Notes: a model not told the origin generated them from the sequence alone. A DNA stretch of 39,402 nucleotides from DASSKO01 sp035690425 (GCA_035690425.1 DASSKO010000180.1:1-39402), one strand, 5' to 3'; shown: positions 16,483 through 24,960, counted from the first letter of the stretch. Translations and numbers: made by a program.

Positions 16483-17619
16483 ATGGCGCGAATCCGCGTG
16501 CTCGTTGTGGACGACTCCGTCGTCGTGCGAAAGCTGGTCACCGACGTGCTGGCCGGCGACCCGAGGATCGAGGTTGTCGGCACGGCCGCGAACGGCAAGG
16601 TCGCGCTGTCCAAGATGGCGCAGGTCAACCCGGACCTGGTGACGCTCGACATCGAGATGCCGGTCATGGACGGGCTCGCCACCCTGGTCGAGCTACGCAC
16701 GTCCTATCCTCGCCTGCCGGTGGTGATGTTCTCCACGCTGACCGAACGCGGCACCTCCTCGACCCTCGACGCTCTCGAGCGAGGAGCCAACGACTACGTC
16801 ACCAAGCCGGCCAACGTCGGCAGCGTGACCGCGTCGATGGAAGCCGTGCGCGCTCAGCTGATCCCCAAGATCATCGCCTTGTGCACTCCGTCCGCACCCC
16901 CTGCCAGCCGCCCGAGGACTTCCGTGGGGGCCGCCGCGAAGCCAGTGACCCGCGCCACGGTGACGCGAGCGGCGCCGGCGGCCACGGCATCGCCGGCCCG
17001 TGTCGACGTGCTCGCCATCGGCGTCTCGACGGGAGGCCCCGACGCGCTCACCACGGTCCTCACCAGACTGCCGGCGGACCTCCCGGTTCCGGTCCTGGTC
17101 GTGCAGCACATGCCGCCGCTGTTCACCAAGCAGTTCGCGGATCGGCTCGACGCCAAGTCGGTGCTGCGAGTCAGTGAGGCCACGCGTGGTGACGCCGTGC
17201 TGCCCGGCCGGGTGCTGATCGCACCGGGAGACTTCCACCTGCGCACCCGGCGCTGCGCCGGCGGCGTGGTCGCCTCGCTCGACCAAGGCACTCCGGAGAA
17301 CTACTGCCGGCCCGCGGTCGATGTCCTCTTCCGGTCGGTCGCCGAGACCTACGGCCAGCACGTGCTGGCCGTCGTCCTGACCGGCATGGGCACCGACGGT
17401 GCTCGCAGCTGCCGCGACGTCGTCGCCGCCGGTGGCTCGGTGATCGTCCAGGACCAGGCGACCTCGGTGGTGTGGGGCATGCCCGGTGCGGTCGCGGGCG
17501 CGGGCCTGGCCAGCGAGATTCTCCCGCTGCCGGAGATGGTGCCCGCAATCCTGACCCGGCTGCGCGTCGGCCGCAGCCAGGCCGACACACGTCAAGCTCT
17601 GGAAGGTGCACGGCCGTGA
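16483..17619 (+). CDS. cheB: Chemotaxis response regulator / protein-glutamate methylesterase CheB
   Basis: 378 residues. The N-terminal receiver has DD at 10-11, phospho-acceptor Asp56 in LDIEMPVMDG and Lys108. An Ala/Pro/Thr-rich linker of about 60 residues follows. The C-terminal methylesterase has the full catalytic triad: Ser182 in GVSTGGP, His209 in VVQHMP and Asp305 in LTGMGTDGA. It removes methyl groups from (and deamidates) the MCP to reset sensitivity after CheA phosphorylates it. GAAAGG lies about 8 nt before the ATG. The 91-nt gap after mcp is the largest in the operon and could hold a secondary promoter, though none is evident. The stop overlaps the cheR GTG by 3 nt. Confidence 0.95.
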   Translation: MARIRVLVVDDSVVVRKLVTDVLAGDPRIEVVGTAANGKVALSKMAQVNPDLVTLDIEMPVMDGLATLVELRTSYPRLPVVMFSTLTERGTSSTLDALERGANDYVTKPANVGSVTASMEAVRAQLIPKIIALCTPSAPPASRPRTSVGAAAKPVTRATVTRAAPAATASPARVDVLAIGVSTGGPDALTTVLTRLPADLPVPVLVVQHMPPLFTKQFADRLDAKSVLRVSEATRGDAVLPGRVLIAPGDFHLRTRRCAGGVVASLDQGTPENYCRPAVDVLFRSVAETYGQHVLAVVLTGMGTDGARSCRDVVAAGGSVIVQDQATSVVWGMPGAVAGAGLASEILPLPEMVPAILTRLRVGRSQADTRQALEGARP

Positions 17620-18500
17620 CGCTTTCGTCGACTGCCTTCGGCTACGTCAGCGACCTGGTGCGCAAGGAGGCGGCCATCGTGCTGGACCCCGGCAAGGAGT
17701 ATCTCGTCGAGGCCCGCCTGCTGCCGCTCGCGCGTGCGGCCGGCATCAGCGGAGTGGACGAGTACGTCGCCACGGTGCGAGCCAGCGCGGGGCCAGCCGA
17801 GCGCGCCGCCGTCGTGGAGGCGCTGACCACCAACGAAACCTCCTGGTTCCGTGACCGGGAGCCCTTCGAGGCGCTCACCAAGACCGTGATCCCCGAGCTG
17901 CTGGAGAGCGCGTCGGTGCGTCGCAAGATCACGATCTGGTCCGCGGCGTGCTCGAGCGGCCAGGAGGCCTACACGATCGCGATGCTGATGGCCGACCACG
18001 TCCTGCCTCGCGGGTGGACGGTGGAGATCCTCGCCACCGACATCTCCACCGAGATGCTCGAGCGGACCAAGGCCGGACGCTACAGCCAGCTCGAGGTCAA
18101 CCGCGGCCTGCCGGCGCCGCTGCTGGTGAAGCACTTCCACAAGGTCGGCACCCAGTGGCAGGTGTCGGATCAGCTGCGCTCGATGGTGAAGGTGCAGCGG
18201 CTCAACCTCGCCGGCCCGTTCCCGCCGCTGCCGACCTTCGACATCGTCTTCCTGCGCAACGTGCTGATCTACTTCGACAACTCCACCAAGCGCTCGATCC
18301 TGGACCGCACCCGGCGAGTCATGAGCCCACGGGGATTCCTTCTCCTCGGCGGCGCAGAGACCACGCTCGGCATCGACGACCGGTCGTGGGCACGCACACC
18401 CGCCGGACGCTGCACGCTCAACCGTCCTCTCACAGGAGCACACCATGATCCCTCGCTCACGCCCGCTACGCCTCTGGTCTCCGCTGCCGGGGTGAGGTGA
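17616..18500 (+). CDS. cheR: Chemotaxis protein methyltransferase CheR
   Basis: 294 residues. SAM-dependent methylation of MCP glutamates opposes CheB. The N-terminal helical domain (FGYVSDLVRKEAAIVLDPGKEYLVEARL) is standard. The catalytic domain shows LTTNETSWFRD, the SAM loop WSAACSSGQEAYTIAML, ILATDIS and FLRNVLIYFD. The C-terminal 45 residues are Ser/Pro/Thr-rich and unlike CheR. The open frame extends upstream inside cheB, but the GTG at 17616 is chosen because it overlaps the cheB stop (GTGA) and has GGAAGG 9 nt before it. The operon's MCP has no C-terminal pentapeptide, so CheR must bind it directly. Confidence 0.94.
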   Translation: MTLSSTAFGYVSDLVRKEAAIVLDPGKEYLVEARLLPLARAAGISGVDEYVATVRASAGPAERAAVVEALTTNETSWFRDREPFEALTKTVIPELLESASVRRKITIWSAACSSGQEAYTIAMLMADHVLPRGWTVEILATDISTEMLERTKAGRYSQLEVNRGLPAPLLVKHFHKVGTQWQVSDQLRSMVKVQRLNLAGPFPPLPTFDIVFLRNVLIYFDNSTKRSILDRTRRVMSPRGFLLLGGAETTLGIDDRSWARTPAGRCTLNRPLTGAHHDPSLTPATPLVSAAGVR

Positions 18501-18506
18501 ACCACC

Positions 18507-18896
18507 ATGCGCGCGCTCGTGATCGACGACTCCCGCACGATGCGAATCGTGCTATGCCGCCAGCTCGCGCGGCTCGGCTTCGACGTACTAGAGGCCGCTG
18601 ACGGCCGGCAAGCGTTGGACGTCCTGGCCAGCACCGGAGACGACCCGCCTGCGCTGGCCACCGTCGACTGGAACATGCCGGTGATGGACGGGCTCACCTT
18701 CGTGCAGGCTGTGCGCCAGCAGTCGCAGTGGCGTCAGCTCACCCTGGTGATGGTCACGACCGAGAGCGAGCACGGGCAGATCGTGAGGGCTCTGGCCGCC
18801 GGCGCCCACGAGTACCTGATCAAGCCGTTCACGCCAGAAGCCCTCGCCGACAAGCTCGAGCTGCTCGGCCTGCATCCGACGGGAGCCGTCGCATGA
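18507..18896 (+). CDS. CheY-like single-domain response regulator (first copy)
   Basis: 129 residues, only a receiver domain. The acidic pair is Asp7/Asp8 and the phospho-acceptor Asp54 lies in VDWNMPVMDG. The switch Thr is in VMVTTES and the conserved Lys in YLIKPFTPEAL. It is phosphorylated by CheA and presumably acts on a motor or another effector that is not encoded in this window. It lies 6 nt after cheR, and its stop overlaps the next gene's ATG (ATGA), coupling it to the CheX-type phosphatase that follows. Confidence 0.93.
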   Translation: MRALVIDDSRTMRIVLCRQLARLGFDVLEAADGRQALDVLASTGDDPPALATVDWNMPVMDGLTFVQAVRQQSQWRQLTLVMVTTESEHGQIVRALAAGAHEYLIKPFTPEALADKLELLGLHPTGAVA

Positions 18897-19396
18897 CACC
18901 CGCGGCCACCGCCTACGAGCTGCGGTCGGCGGACCTGGCGGCGATCACCAGCGACGTGTGGGCGGTGTTCTGCGACGTCGATGAGGAGTTCCCGCTGCTG
19001 CCGACGACCGAGGCCCCGGCGGACGGGGCCGAGGTCGTGCACGCCAGCGTGGGTGTCAGCGGTGCATGGAACGGCCAGGTGATCCTCGAGCTGACGGCGG
19101 TGACCGCGCACGCCGCCACCGCGGCGATGCTCGGGCAGCAGCACGTCGAGCCTCGTGACATGACCGACGCGGTCGGCGAGCTGGTGAACATGGTCGGAGG
19201 CAACATCAAGAGCCTGCTGCCCACACCGAGCACCCTGGGTCTGCCGGTCGTGGTCCGCGGCCGGCTGCTTCAGGCCGAAGTGCCCGATGCCGCCGAGATC
19301 TACCGAGCCGAGCTCGCCTGGGCAGCCGAACCATTGCGAGTCAGCGTCTGGACGTCGGACCACACTCCCGGAACCAACCAAGGAAGGCAGCAATGA
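18893..19396 (+). CDS. cheX: CheX-family chemotaxis phosphatase
   Basis: 167 residues. The segment TDAVGELVNMVGGNIKSLL carries the CheX/CheC/FliY signature Glu-x-x-Asn (Glu96, Asn99), the residues that in the family insert into the CheY active site and speed dephosphorylation. The preceding GQVILELTAVTAHAATAAMLG matches the beta-strand and helix before that motif. Only one signature helix is present, as in CheX (CheC usually has two). The ATG at 18893 overlaps the upstream cheY stop, and its own stop overlaps the next cheY start, so it is sandwiched between the two response regulators it may act on. Assignment rests on the motif and context. Confidence 0.82.
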   Translation: MTPAATAYELRSADLAAITSDVWAVFCDVDEEFPLLPTTEAPADGAEVVHASVGVSGAWNGQVILELTAVTAHAATAAMLGQQHVEPRDMTDAVGELVNMVGGNIKSLLPTPSTLGLPVVVRGRLLQAEVPDAAEIYRAELAWAAEPLRVSVWTSDHTPGTNQGRQQ

Positions 19397-19755
19397 AGAT
19401 CCTGATCGTCGACGACAGCCGAGTGATGCGCCAGATCGTCACTCGCACGCTACGACAAGCCGGCTACAGCGGGCATGACGTGGTCGAGGCCGGCAACGGC
19501 CGTGAAGGGCTGGACGCCGTTGCCGCGCATGGTCCCGACCTGGTGCTGTCGGACTGGAACATGCCGGAGATGAACGGCATCGACCTGCTGCACGCGCTGC
19601 GTGCGACTGGCCAGGCAGTGCCGTTCGGCTTCGTCACCTCGGAAGGTTCCCCCGAGATGCTCACTCGGGCCGAGCAGGCCGGTGCCCTCTTCGTCATCAC
19701 CAAGCCCTTCACGCCCGAAGCGTTTCGGGCCACCCTCGACCCGGTCATCGGCTGA
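19393..19755 (+). CDS. cheY: CheY-like single-domain response regulator (second copy)
   Basis: 120 residues, a bare receiver with Asp7/Asp8, phospho-acceptor Asp54 in LSDWNMPEMNG, a Thr in FVTSEGS at the switch position, and Lys in VITKPFTPEAF. It resembles canonical CheY more than the first copy does (SDWNMPEMNGI). Two CheYs in one operon suggest either an output regulator plus a phosphate sink, or two outputs. The start overlaps the cheX stop (ATGA). An AAGGAAGG sequence lies 6-7 nt before the ATG, a strong ribosome-binding site. Confidence 0.94.
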   Translation: MKILIVDDSRVMRQIVTRTLRQAGYSGHDVVEAGNGREGLDAVAAHGPDLVLSDWNMPEMNGIDLLHALRATGQAVPFGFVTSEGSPEMLTRAEQAGALFVITKPFTPEAFRATLDPVIG

Positions 19756-19768
19756 GGCGGGGTCGACC

Positions 19769-20269
19769 ATGACATCCACCCCGCTGCCCACGACGGCGCT
19801 GCCCACGACCAAGGCGCTGCGCGACCTCCTGCTGGACCTGCTCGGCCGTGACGTCGAGGTCGCTCCCACCGAGCCGTACGCACCCGAGGCCGACGAGCGC
19901 GCCACGTCGGCTGTCTACGTCGACGACTCGATGCATACGAGCGCCGTCATGGTGGCCGACCTCCCGTTCTCGGCGTACGCCGGGGCCGCCATCGGGCTGG
20001 TGCCCGTCGGTGGCGCCAAGGCCGCAATCGAGGACCGCGAGCTGGCACCGACCGTCCGCGACAACCTCTACGAGGTGCTCAACATCTGCGCGTCGCTGCT
20101 CAACGGCGAGGGCCGCCCGCACGTGAAGCTGCACACCATGTACGAGCCCGGAGCGTGGCCTCCTGCCGACGTCTCGGCATACGCGAAGGCGCTGGGGCGG
20201 CGTCTGGATCTGACCGTCGACATCGCCGGTTACGGAAGTGGGAGGCTGTCCATCGTGGTGGTCGGCTGA
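19769..20269 (+). CDS. Uncharacterised chemotaxis-operon protein with CheX/CheC-like Glu-x-x-Asn motif
   Basis: 166 residues; not recognised as a named family by eye. A Thr/Pro-rich start is followed by a short helix (LRDLLLDLLGRDVEV) and an alpha/beta body. The segment RDNLYEVLNICASLLNGEG places Glu102 and Asn105 in a Glu-x-x-Asn helix, the same arrangement as Glu96/Asn99 of the CheX protein two genes upstream. The preceding hydrophobic stretch YAGAAIGLVPVGGAKAAIE lies where CheX has its pre-motif strand and helix. A divergent CheX/CheC-type phosphatase is proposed. It starts 13 nt after cheY with GAGGCGGGG upstream, is the last gene of the operon and converges with the S33 peptidase gene. 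Confidence 0.75.
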   Translation: MTSTPLPTTALPTTKALRDLLLDLLGRDVEVAPTEPYAPEADERATSAVYVDDSMHTSAVMVADLPFSAYAGAAIGLVPVGGAKAAIEDRELAPTVRDNLYEVLNICASLLNGEGRPHVKLHTMYEPGAWPPADVSAYAKALGRRLDLTVDIAGYGSGRLSIVVVG

Positions 20270-20305
20270 CGCCCGCTGTCGGTCACGCCCGGGAGCGGCC
20301 AGCGG

Positions 20306-21586
20306 TCAGCACCGTCCGCGCACCATGCCCAGCAGCCGGTCGATGACGTTGCCGCTGGCACGCAGGCCGTCGTGCTCGTGCTCGTTGGTGACCCAGGTGC
20401 GAACGCCGTGGACCGCACTCGCCGTCTCCAGACTGTGCTCCCGGTCGACGTACATGTCGTCGTGGTAGACCGCGGCCGCAACCGGCACGGTGTTGCGCTG
20501 CAGCTGCGGGAGGTCGTAGAGAGCGGGCCAGTCGTCCTTGGCCGCCAGCCGGTGCGCGACCTCGCGCAGGTCGACCAGCGCGGGGTCCTCGTCGAACATC
20601 CACGGGTAGATCATCTCTCCCGTCAGCAGCGGAAGCGGTGCCGCCGGGTCGAACTCACCGAACTCCTCGCGGACCCGATGCGCCGCCCACCGGGTTGCCC
20701 CGGCGTACCCGTAGATGGGCTCGTGCAGCACCGCGAACAGGGGGTGCTCGGCGAGCGACACGATCGCGTCGACGCCGCGCAGGAACGTGTCGGACAACGT
20801 AGGGCCGGCGGGGCCGGCGACGAGGGCCTCCTCGAGCAGGTAGTGCAGGCTGTCGAGATTGGTGCCGCTGCCGAGCTGGATGCCGACGGTTTGCAGTCGC
20901 TGCGGCGTCAGTCGCTCACCGGTCGGCATTCGCACGTCGTGGTCCCGCACGTGCGCGAACACCCGGGCCAGCACATCCCGGTCGCCGGGGTAACGCGCGA
21001 AGTACATCCGGTTCTTGGCGCGCACGCGTGGGTAGGCGGCGCGGTAGACGGCGTCAGCGTCAACCCCGAGGCCCGGAAGCCCGCCGGCGATCAGCACCTC
21101 ACGCAGGCCCGCTGGTGCGCGCGAGAGGTAGGTCACTGCACAGAAGCCGCCGAAGCTCTGCCCGAGGACACTCCACGGTCGGTCGCCGAGCAGCTCCGCC
21201 CGCAGCAGCTCCGCGTCGGCGACGATCGAGTCGGCACGAAAGTGCGAGAGGTGGTCAGCCTGCTCGGCCGGACTCATGCCGGCCAGGGTCTGCCGGGTCG
21301 CGGGGCTGCTGCGGCCTGTCCCGCGCTGGTCCATCAGCACGACCTGGAACTCCTGCAACGCGCGGTCGAGCCACACGTTACCGGCGGTAGGCCGATCGGC
21401 CTTGCCGCCGGGCCCTCCTTGCAGGTAGAGCAACGTCGGCCGGTCGTCGCGCTCGCGGCCCGGCGCGTTGACCACCCGCGCGAACAGCTCGATCGTGTGG
21501 CCGGCCGGGTCGGCATGGTCGAGCGGTACGTCGATCAGGTGGTCCGCGCAGACCAAACCGGGCCGGGCGTAGGTAGCGGCGAGCAT
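20306..21586 (-). CDS. Alpha/beta hydrolase, proline iminopeptidase-like (peptidase family S33)
   Basis: 426 residues. It begins with the family's LIDVPLDHADPAGHTIELFARVV strand pair, the oxyanion region LLYLQGGPGGKADRP, the block LMDQRGTGRSSP and the nucleophile elbow GQSFGGF with Ser near residue 144. The His near 403 lies in NEHEHDG. These marks match prolyl aminopeptidase (S33), which releases N-terminal proline from peptides, usually in the cytoplasm. The start is uncertain. ATG 21586 has GATACT 7 nt upstream and fits a leaderless start; ATG 21616 would add ten residues. It lies 40 nt after the amidase stop and probably shares its transcript. Confidence 0.87.
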   Translation of the reverse strand: MLAATYARPGLVCADHLIDVPLDHADPAGHTIELFARVVNAPGRERDDRPTLLYLQGGPGGKADRPTAGNVWLDRALQEFQVVLMDQRGTGRSSPATRQTLAGMSPAEQADHLSHFRADSIVADAELLRAELLGDRPWSVLGQSFGGFCAVTYLSRAPAGLREVLIAGGLPGLGVDADAVYRAAYPRVRAKNRMYFARYPGDRDVLARVFAHVRDHDVRMPTGERLTPQRLQTVGIQLGSGTNLDSLHYLLEEALVAGPAGPTLSDTFLRGVDAIVSLAEHPLFAVLHEPIYGYAGATRWAAHRVREEFGEFDPAAPLPLLTGEMIYPWMFDEDPALVDLREVAHRLAAKDDWPALYDLPQLQRNTVPVAAAVYHDDMYVDREHSLETASAVHGVRTWVTNEHEHDGLRASGNVIDRLLGMVRGRC

Positions 21587-21626
21587 GTGCGCCAGTATCC
21601 ACGGACCGTCCAGCATCCACCGGCGG

Positions 21627-23099
21627 TCAGCGATCGCGCCCGTCGGGGTCGGGGGCCGTCTTCGTCCACGGCTGCACCTGCTCGAGCAGTGCCGCAGCCG
21701 CCAGGACGGTCGCGTCATCGTGGCGGCGGCCGACGATCTGCACTCCGATGGGCAGGCCGTCACACCGGCCGGCCGGCACCGAGACCGCCGGGTGCCCGGT
21801 GAGGTTGAAGGGGAACGTCAGGCCGATGCTGGCCCAGTGGGAGACCGGGACACCGTTGATCACGCTCGGCATCGGCCCCTCAGCTGCGAACGCGGTGGTC
21901 TGCGTCGTCGGCGTCACGATCAGATCTGCGTCGTCGAAGATCTCGGCGACCGTGCCGACGAGCCGATGGCGTTCCTCATACGCGTCCACGAGGCTGTCGA
22001 TGTGCAACCCGCGCGCGGGGTCGAGGTACTGACGCACGGTGGGGGACAGCTGCGTCAGGTCGTCCCGGTCGAGAGCGCGCAGGACCTGGTAGACGTCGGG
22101 TGTGGACAGCGCCCGGAAGGTGGTGCTGCAGTCGTCGAGCGCCACCGGCCGTCGCACCTCGATGGCACTCAACGCGGTCAGCAGCGTCTCCGCGGCGTGC
22201 CGCGCAGCTGCGGCGACGGCGGGCTCGCACGGTGCGAAGCCCAACGTCTCCGACCACACCACCCGGAGCGGCTTGCGCGTCGTAGGGAGGGCAAGCGCCT
22301 CCTCGAACGCTGTCGCCGGTGCCGGCAGGGCGTCGGGGTCACGTTCGTCCAGCCCGACGACGCAGTCGAGAAACCGCGCCGTGTCGCGGACGCTGCGCGT
22401 CAGCACGCCGTAGCAGTCGTTCTGCATCGACCCGCCGAAGAGCGGCCCGCGTGTTACCCGGCCCCGCGTGCCCTTGAATCCGACCAGTCCGCTGAACGAC
22501 GCCGGAATCCGGATCGACCCGGCACCATCGGTGCCCGTGCAGATCGGCATCAGCCCCGCCGACACCGCCGCCGCGGAGCCGCCACTGGACCCGCCCGGTG
22601 TACGAGTCAGGTCCCATGGGTTGCGGGTCACGCCGTGCAGACGGGACGAGGTGAACGATGCCCGGCCGAGCTCCGGTGACGCGGTCAGTCCCACGGGCAC
22701 CGCTCCCGCACGGACAGCACGCTGGACCATGGTGGCCGTGGCGGGCGCGACCCGGCCCTGCAGCCCTCCTGAGGCCAGCGTCCACGGCCAGCCGCGCACG
22801 GCCTGCAGCTGTTTGACACCGAAGGGGACACCGGCAAGTGGGCCGGGGTCGACACCGGCCGCGACGGAGTCGTCGACAGCATCGGCCCGGGCCAGCGCCC
22901 CGGCCTCGTCGACGAAGACCATCGCGCCGAGCTCGTCGTTCGTCGCGGCGATGCGCTGCAGCGTCGCCTGCACGGCCGTACGGGCGCTCAGCCGACCCGA
23001 GCGGACCTGCGCCGCGAGCTCCACCGCGTCGAGATGCAGCAGGGGCGACGCCGACCTCGGGGGGCCGTCGGCTGCCTTGGTAGCCATCCCGCGGCTCAC
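21627..23099 (-). CDS. Amidase signature family hydrolase
   Basis: About 490 residues. It hydrolyses carboxamides through a Ser-cisSer-Lys triad. The Lys lies in GVPFGVKQLQAV (near residue 95), the Gly/Ser-rich signature is TPGGSSGGSAAAVSAGL, and the nucleophile Ser is in GTDGAGSIRIPA (near 195). The late segments TPTTQTTAFAAEGP and FNLTGHPAVSVPAG are typical of amidases rather than GatA, and no gatB/gatC is nearby. GTG 23099 overlaps the transporter stop (GTGA); GTG 23105 and ATG 23087 are alternatives. Its place between a transporter and a peptidase suggests use of an imported amide; the substrate is not known. Confidence 0.92.
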   Translation of the reverse strand: MSRGMATKAADGPPRSASPLLHLDAVELAAQVRSGRLSARTAVQATLQRIAATNDELGAMVFVDEAGALARADAVDDSVAAGVDPGPLAGVPFGVKQLQAVRGWPWTLASGGLQGRVAPATATMVQRAVRAGAVPVGLTASPELGRASFTSSRLHGVTRNPWDLTRTPGGSSGGSAAAVSAGLMPICTGTDGAGSIRIPASFSGLVGFKGTRGRVTRGPLFGGSMQNDCYGVLTRSVRDTARFLDCVVGLDERDPDALPAPATAFEEALALPTTRKPLRVVWSETLGFAPCEPAVAAAARHAAETLLTALSAIEVRRPVALDDCSTTFRALSTPDVYQVLRALDRDDLTQLSPTVRQYLDPARGLHIDSLVDAYEERHRLVGTVAEIFDDADLIVTPTTQTTAFAAEGPMPSVINGVPVSHWASIGLTFPFNLTGHPAVSVPAGRCDGLPIGVQIVGRRHDDATVLAAAALLEQVQPWTKTAPDPDGRDR

Positions 23100-24805
23100 C
23101 CCCACATCTGCATCATGGCAACCGCGACAAGTCCTGCCGTCGCGAGTCCGACGATGACGGGCAGAAACAACATGCGCGCGAGGTCCACGACCGAGGTGCG
23201 TGTGATTCCTGCGACCGCGACCAGAGACGACCAGATGAGCAGGGTGCCTCCGCCCGTCCAGGTCGCGCTGACCTGTGCCATCGCAGCCAAGGTGGCAATC
23301 TGCGAGTCGCCGCCTTCGGCAAGTCCGTTCGCGAACGTACCCGTCAACGGCAGTCCCGCCCAGCCGTTCCCGTCCAGCCCGATGATCATGCCGATCAACA
23401 GCATTGCGAAGACGACGCCAATGGTGCTGTTCGGGATGTAGGTCTCCACGCTGCGGATCAGGTCGAACAGAAAACCGGGTGCGGTGGCGCCCTCTGGCAG
23501 CCCCAGGATGCGGCCGGCGAAGTCTGGAATGCCCATGAAGATGAAACCGGCAATCGGGATGACCACGCCCATCGCCTTGAAGGCGAACACCAAGCCGTCG
23601 ACGATGTGGTCAGCCGCCATATCCAGGCTGGACCGGTGATTGTGCGCGATCGTCGCCAGGGCGAGCAGGACGACGGACGTGCCACCGATCAGAGACGCGC
23701 CCTGGGAGCCTTCGAGACCCGGCAGCAGATCAGTGGTCTTGCCGAGGATCATGCAAACCAGCAGGATCAGGAACGCGACGGGCACGGCGATCGCGAAAGC
23801 CTTGGCCGTGCGGGTCGTGCCGACCGGGTTTTCGGGGCCCTGCACAGCGGCCCCCAGCCCGTTCGTCCCTATCGCGGCGCCGTTCTGCGCGGCGCCGTTG
23901 TGTGCAGCGCCGTCTTGCAGAGTGGTGGCCTCGGCATCGGCGTTCGCGGAGCCGTCTCGGCCGTTCGTCGTGGCCGGAGTCAGGTCCGCGCTGTCAGTGC
24001 CTGCGTGCTGCGCATACTCCAGCTGCGCGTCGTGCCGGCGGCTCTCCGACACCGTCACCACCTGGCTCAGTGCCTCCGACCTCGGCGTCTCCACCGGTTG
24101 CTCCTCGACTGCTGCCTCGGACCGTTGCATCCAGGCACGAAGGTTGGCTGGGCTCGGTGCGGAGATCGCCTTACGCACATGGAGCACGTACGCCATCGGC
24201 AGCGCGACAAGACCGACCGCGACCGACAGCACCAGCGCTCGATCGGCGATCATGGCGGCGGGTACGCCGGCACCCTCCGCGGACAGCTGGGGGGCGACGC
24301 CCATGACGTAGTCGGCGGCGAGCGCCATCCCTTGTCCGGCGAGCGCGATGGCGATGGCGCATCCAACCGGTGACAGGCCTGCGCGGATGGCCGCAGGCAC
24401 CAGGATGGCTCCGAGCAACGGCAGGGCCGGCGTCGGCCAGAAGAACAACGAGATCGTAAAGGTGACCACGGCCAGCACCACGTAGGCGCTCGTGCCGCCG
24501 CGCATCAGAGGTTGGAACGGGCGGACCATGAGCAAATCAGCACCGAGGTTCTTCAAAGACCCGAGCAGCGCGGTGACCAGGGCAATGGTCAAGAAGATCG
24601 TGAACAACTCGGTTGCCGCGACGAAGCTCGCATTGAATACCGCAGACAATGCAGCCAGGATGTCGCCGCCGGTGTACGCCAGGGACGTGGCAATCGTGGC
24701 TACCACCGCGGGAATGACTACGTTCTTTCTTCCCACGACGGCGGCAATGATCAAGACGACGCTGATCAGATAGACCCAATGTGCCAGGGACAGTTGCTGC
24801 TCCAC
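23096..24805 (-). CDS. Multi-spanning membrane transporter, family not assigned (ion-transporter-superfamily-like)
   Basis: 569 residues with about 11-13 hydrophobic segments. A first block of six helices starts WVYLISVVLIIAAVVG and includes LFFWPTPALPLLGAILVPAAI. A cytoplasmic loop of about 130 residues follows, rich in Ala/Asn/Gly/Thr with short NGAA repeats. The second block starts IAVPVAFLILLVCMIL and includes GMIIGLDGNGWAGLPLTG and MAQVSATWTGGGTLLIWSSL. The two-block layout with polar re-entrant-like motifs resembles dicarboxylate or Na+/H+ carriers, but no family is claimed. The GTG at 24805 is chosen because GGGAGGGG lies about 5 nt before it; the longer frame upstream runs through the promoter. 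Its stop overlaps the amidase start, so it probably imports that enzyme's substrate (inference). Confidence 0.78.
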   Translation of the reverse strand: MEQQLSLAHWVYLISVVLIIAAVVGRKNVVIPAVVATIATSLAYTGGDILAALSAVFNASFVAATELFTIFLTIALVTALLGSLKNLGADLLMVRPFQPLMRGGTSAYVVLAVVTFTISLFFWPTPALPLLGAILVPAAIRAGLSPVGCAIAIALAGQGMALAADYVMGVAPQLSAEGAGVPAAMIADRALVLSVAVGLVALPMAYVLHVRKAISAPSPANLRAWMQRSEAAVEEQPVETPRSEALSQVVTVSESRRHDAQLEYAQHAGTDSADLTPATTNGRDGSANADAEATTLQDGAAHNGAAQNGAAIGTNGLGAAVQGPENPVGTTRTAKAFAIAVPVAFLILLVCMILGKTTDLLPGLEGSQGASLIGGTSVVLLALATIAHNHRSSLDMAADHIVDGLVFAFKAMGVVIPIAGFIFMGIPDFAGRILGLPEGATAPGFLFDLIRSVETYIPNSTIGVVFAMLLIGMIIGLDGNGWAGLPLTGTFANGLAEGGDSQIATLAAMAQVSATWTGGGTLLIWSSLVAVAGITRTSVVDLARMLFLPVIVGLATAGLVAVAMMQMWG

Positions 24806-24924
24806 AAGACCCCTCCCGTAGATTGGGCCGCAGGCGCAGCCTCCGGCCAGGTCCGCGAGAGAGCCGGTCCCCTGAGCTGAGTGACGTGACGCGACATGCC
24901 CCGTCCCGCAAGCGGTGCCTGGAA

Positions 24925-24953
24925 CTATTACGGTGCGGTGGAGTGCCCGGCAA
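24925..24953 (-). promoter_or_regulatory. Candidate promoter for the transporter-amidase-peptidase transcript
   Basis: On the minus strand TTGCCG (24953-24948), a 17-nt spacer and TAATAG (24930-24925) resemble a sigma-70 promoter. It would give a 5' leader of about 110 nt before the GTG at 24805. Confidence 0.45.
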
Positions 24954-24960
24954 GCGCCAC

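Noticed and set aside
11862..16700. Minus-strand open frame of 1,612 codons running antisense to cheA, cheW, mcp and the start of cheB
   Set aside because: It is a GC-bias shadow: composition is His/Arg/Gln/Asp-rich with no domain, while the plus strand carries complete chemotaxis proteins in the same interval.
20270..20305. CCGCTG...CAGCGG inverted repeat between the convergent cheX-like and S33 genes as a terminator
   Set aside because: Six-base stem with a loop of about 21 nt reaching to the edge of the gap; not a convincing intrinsic terminator.
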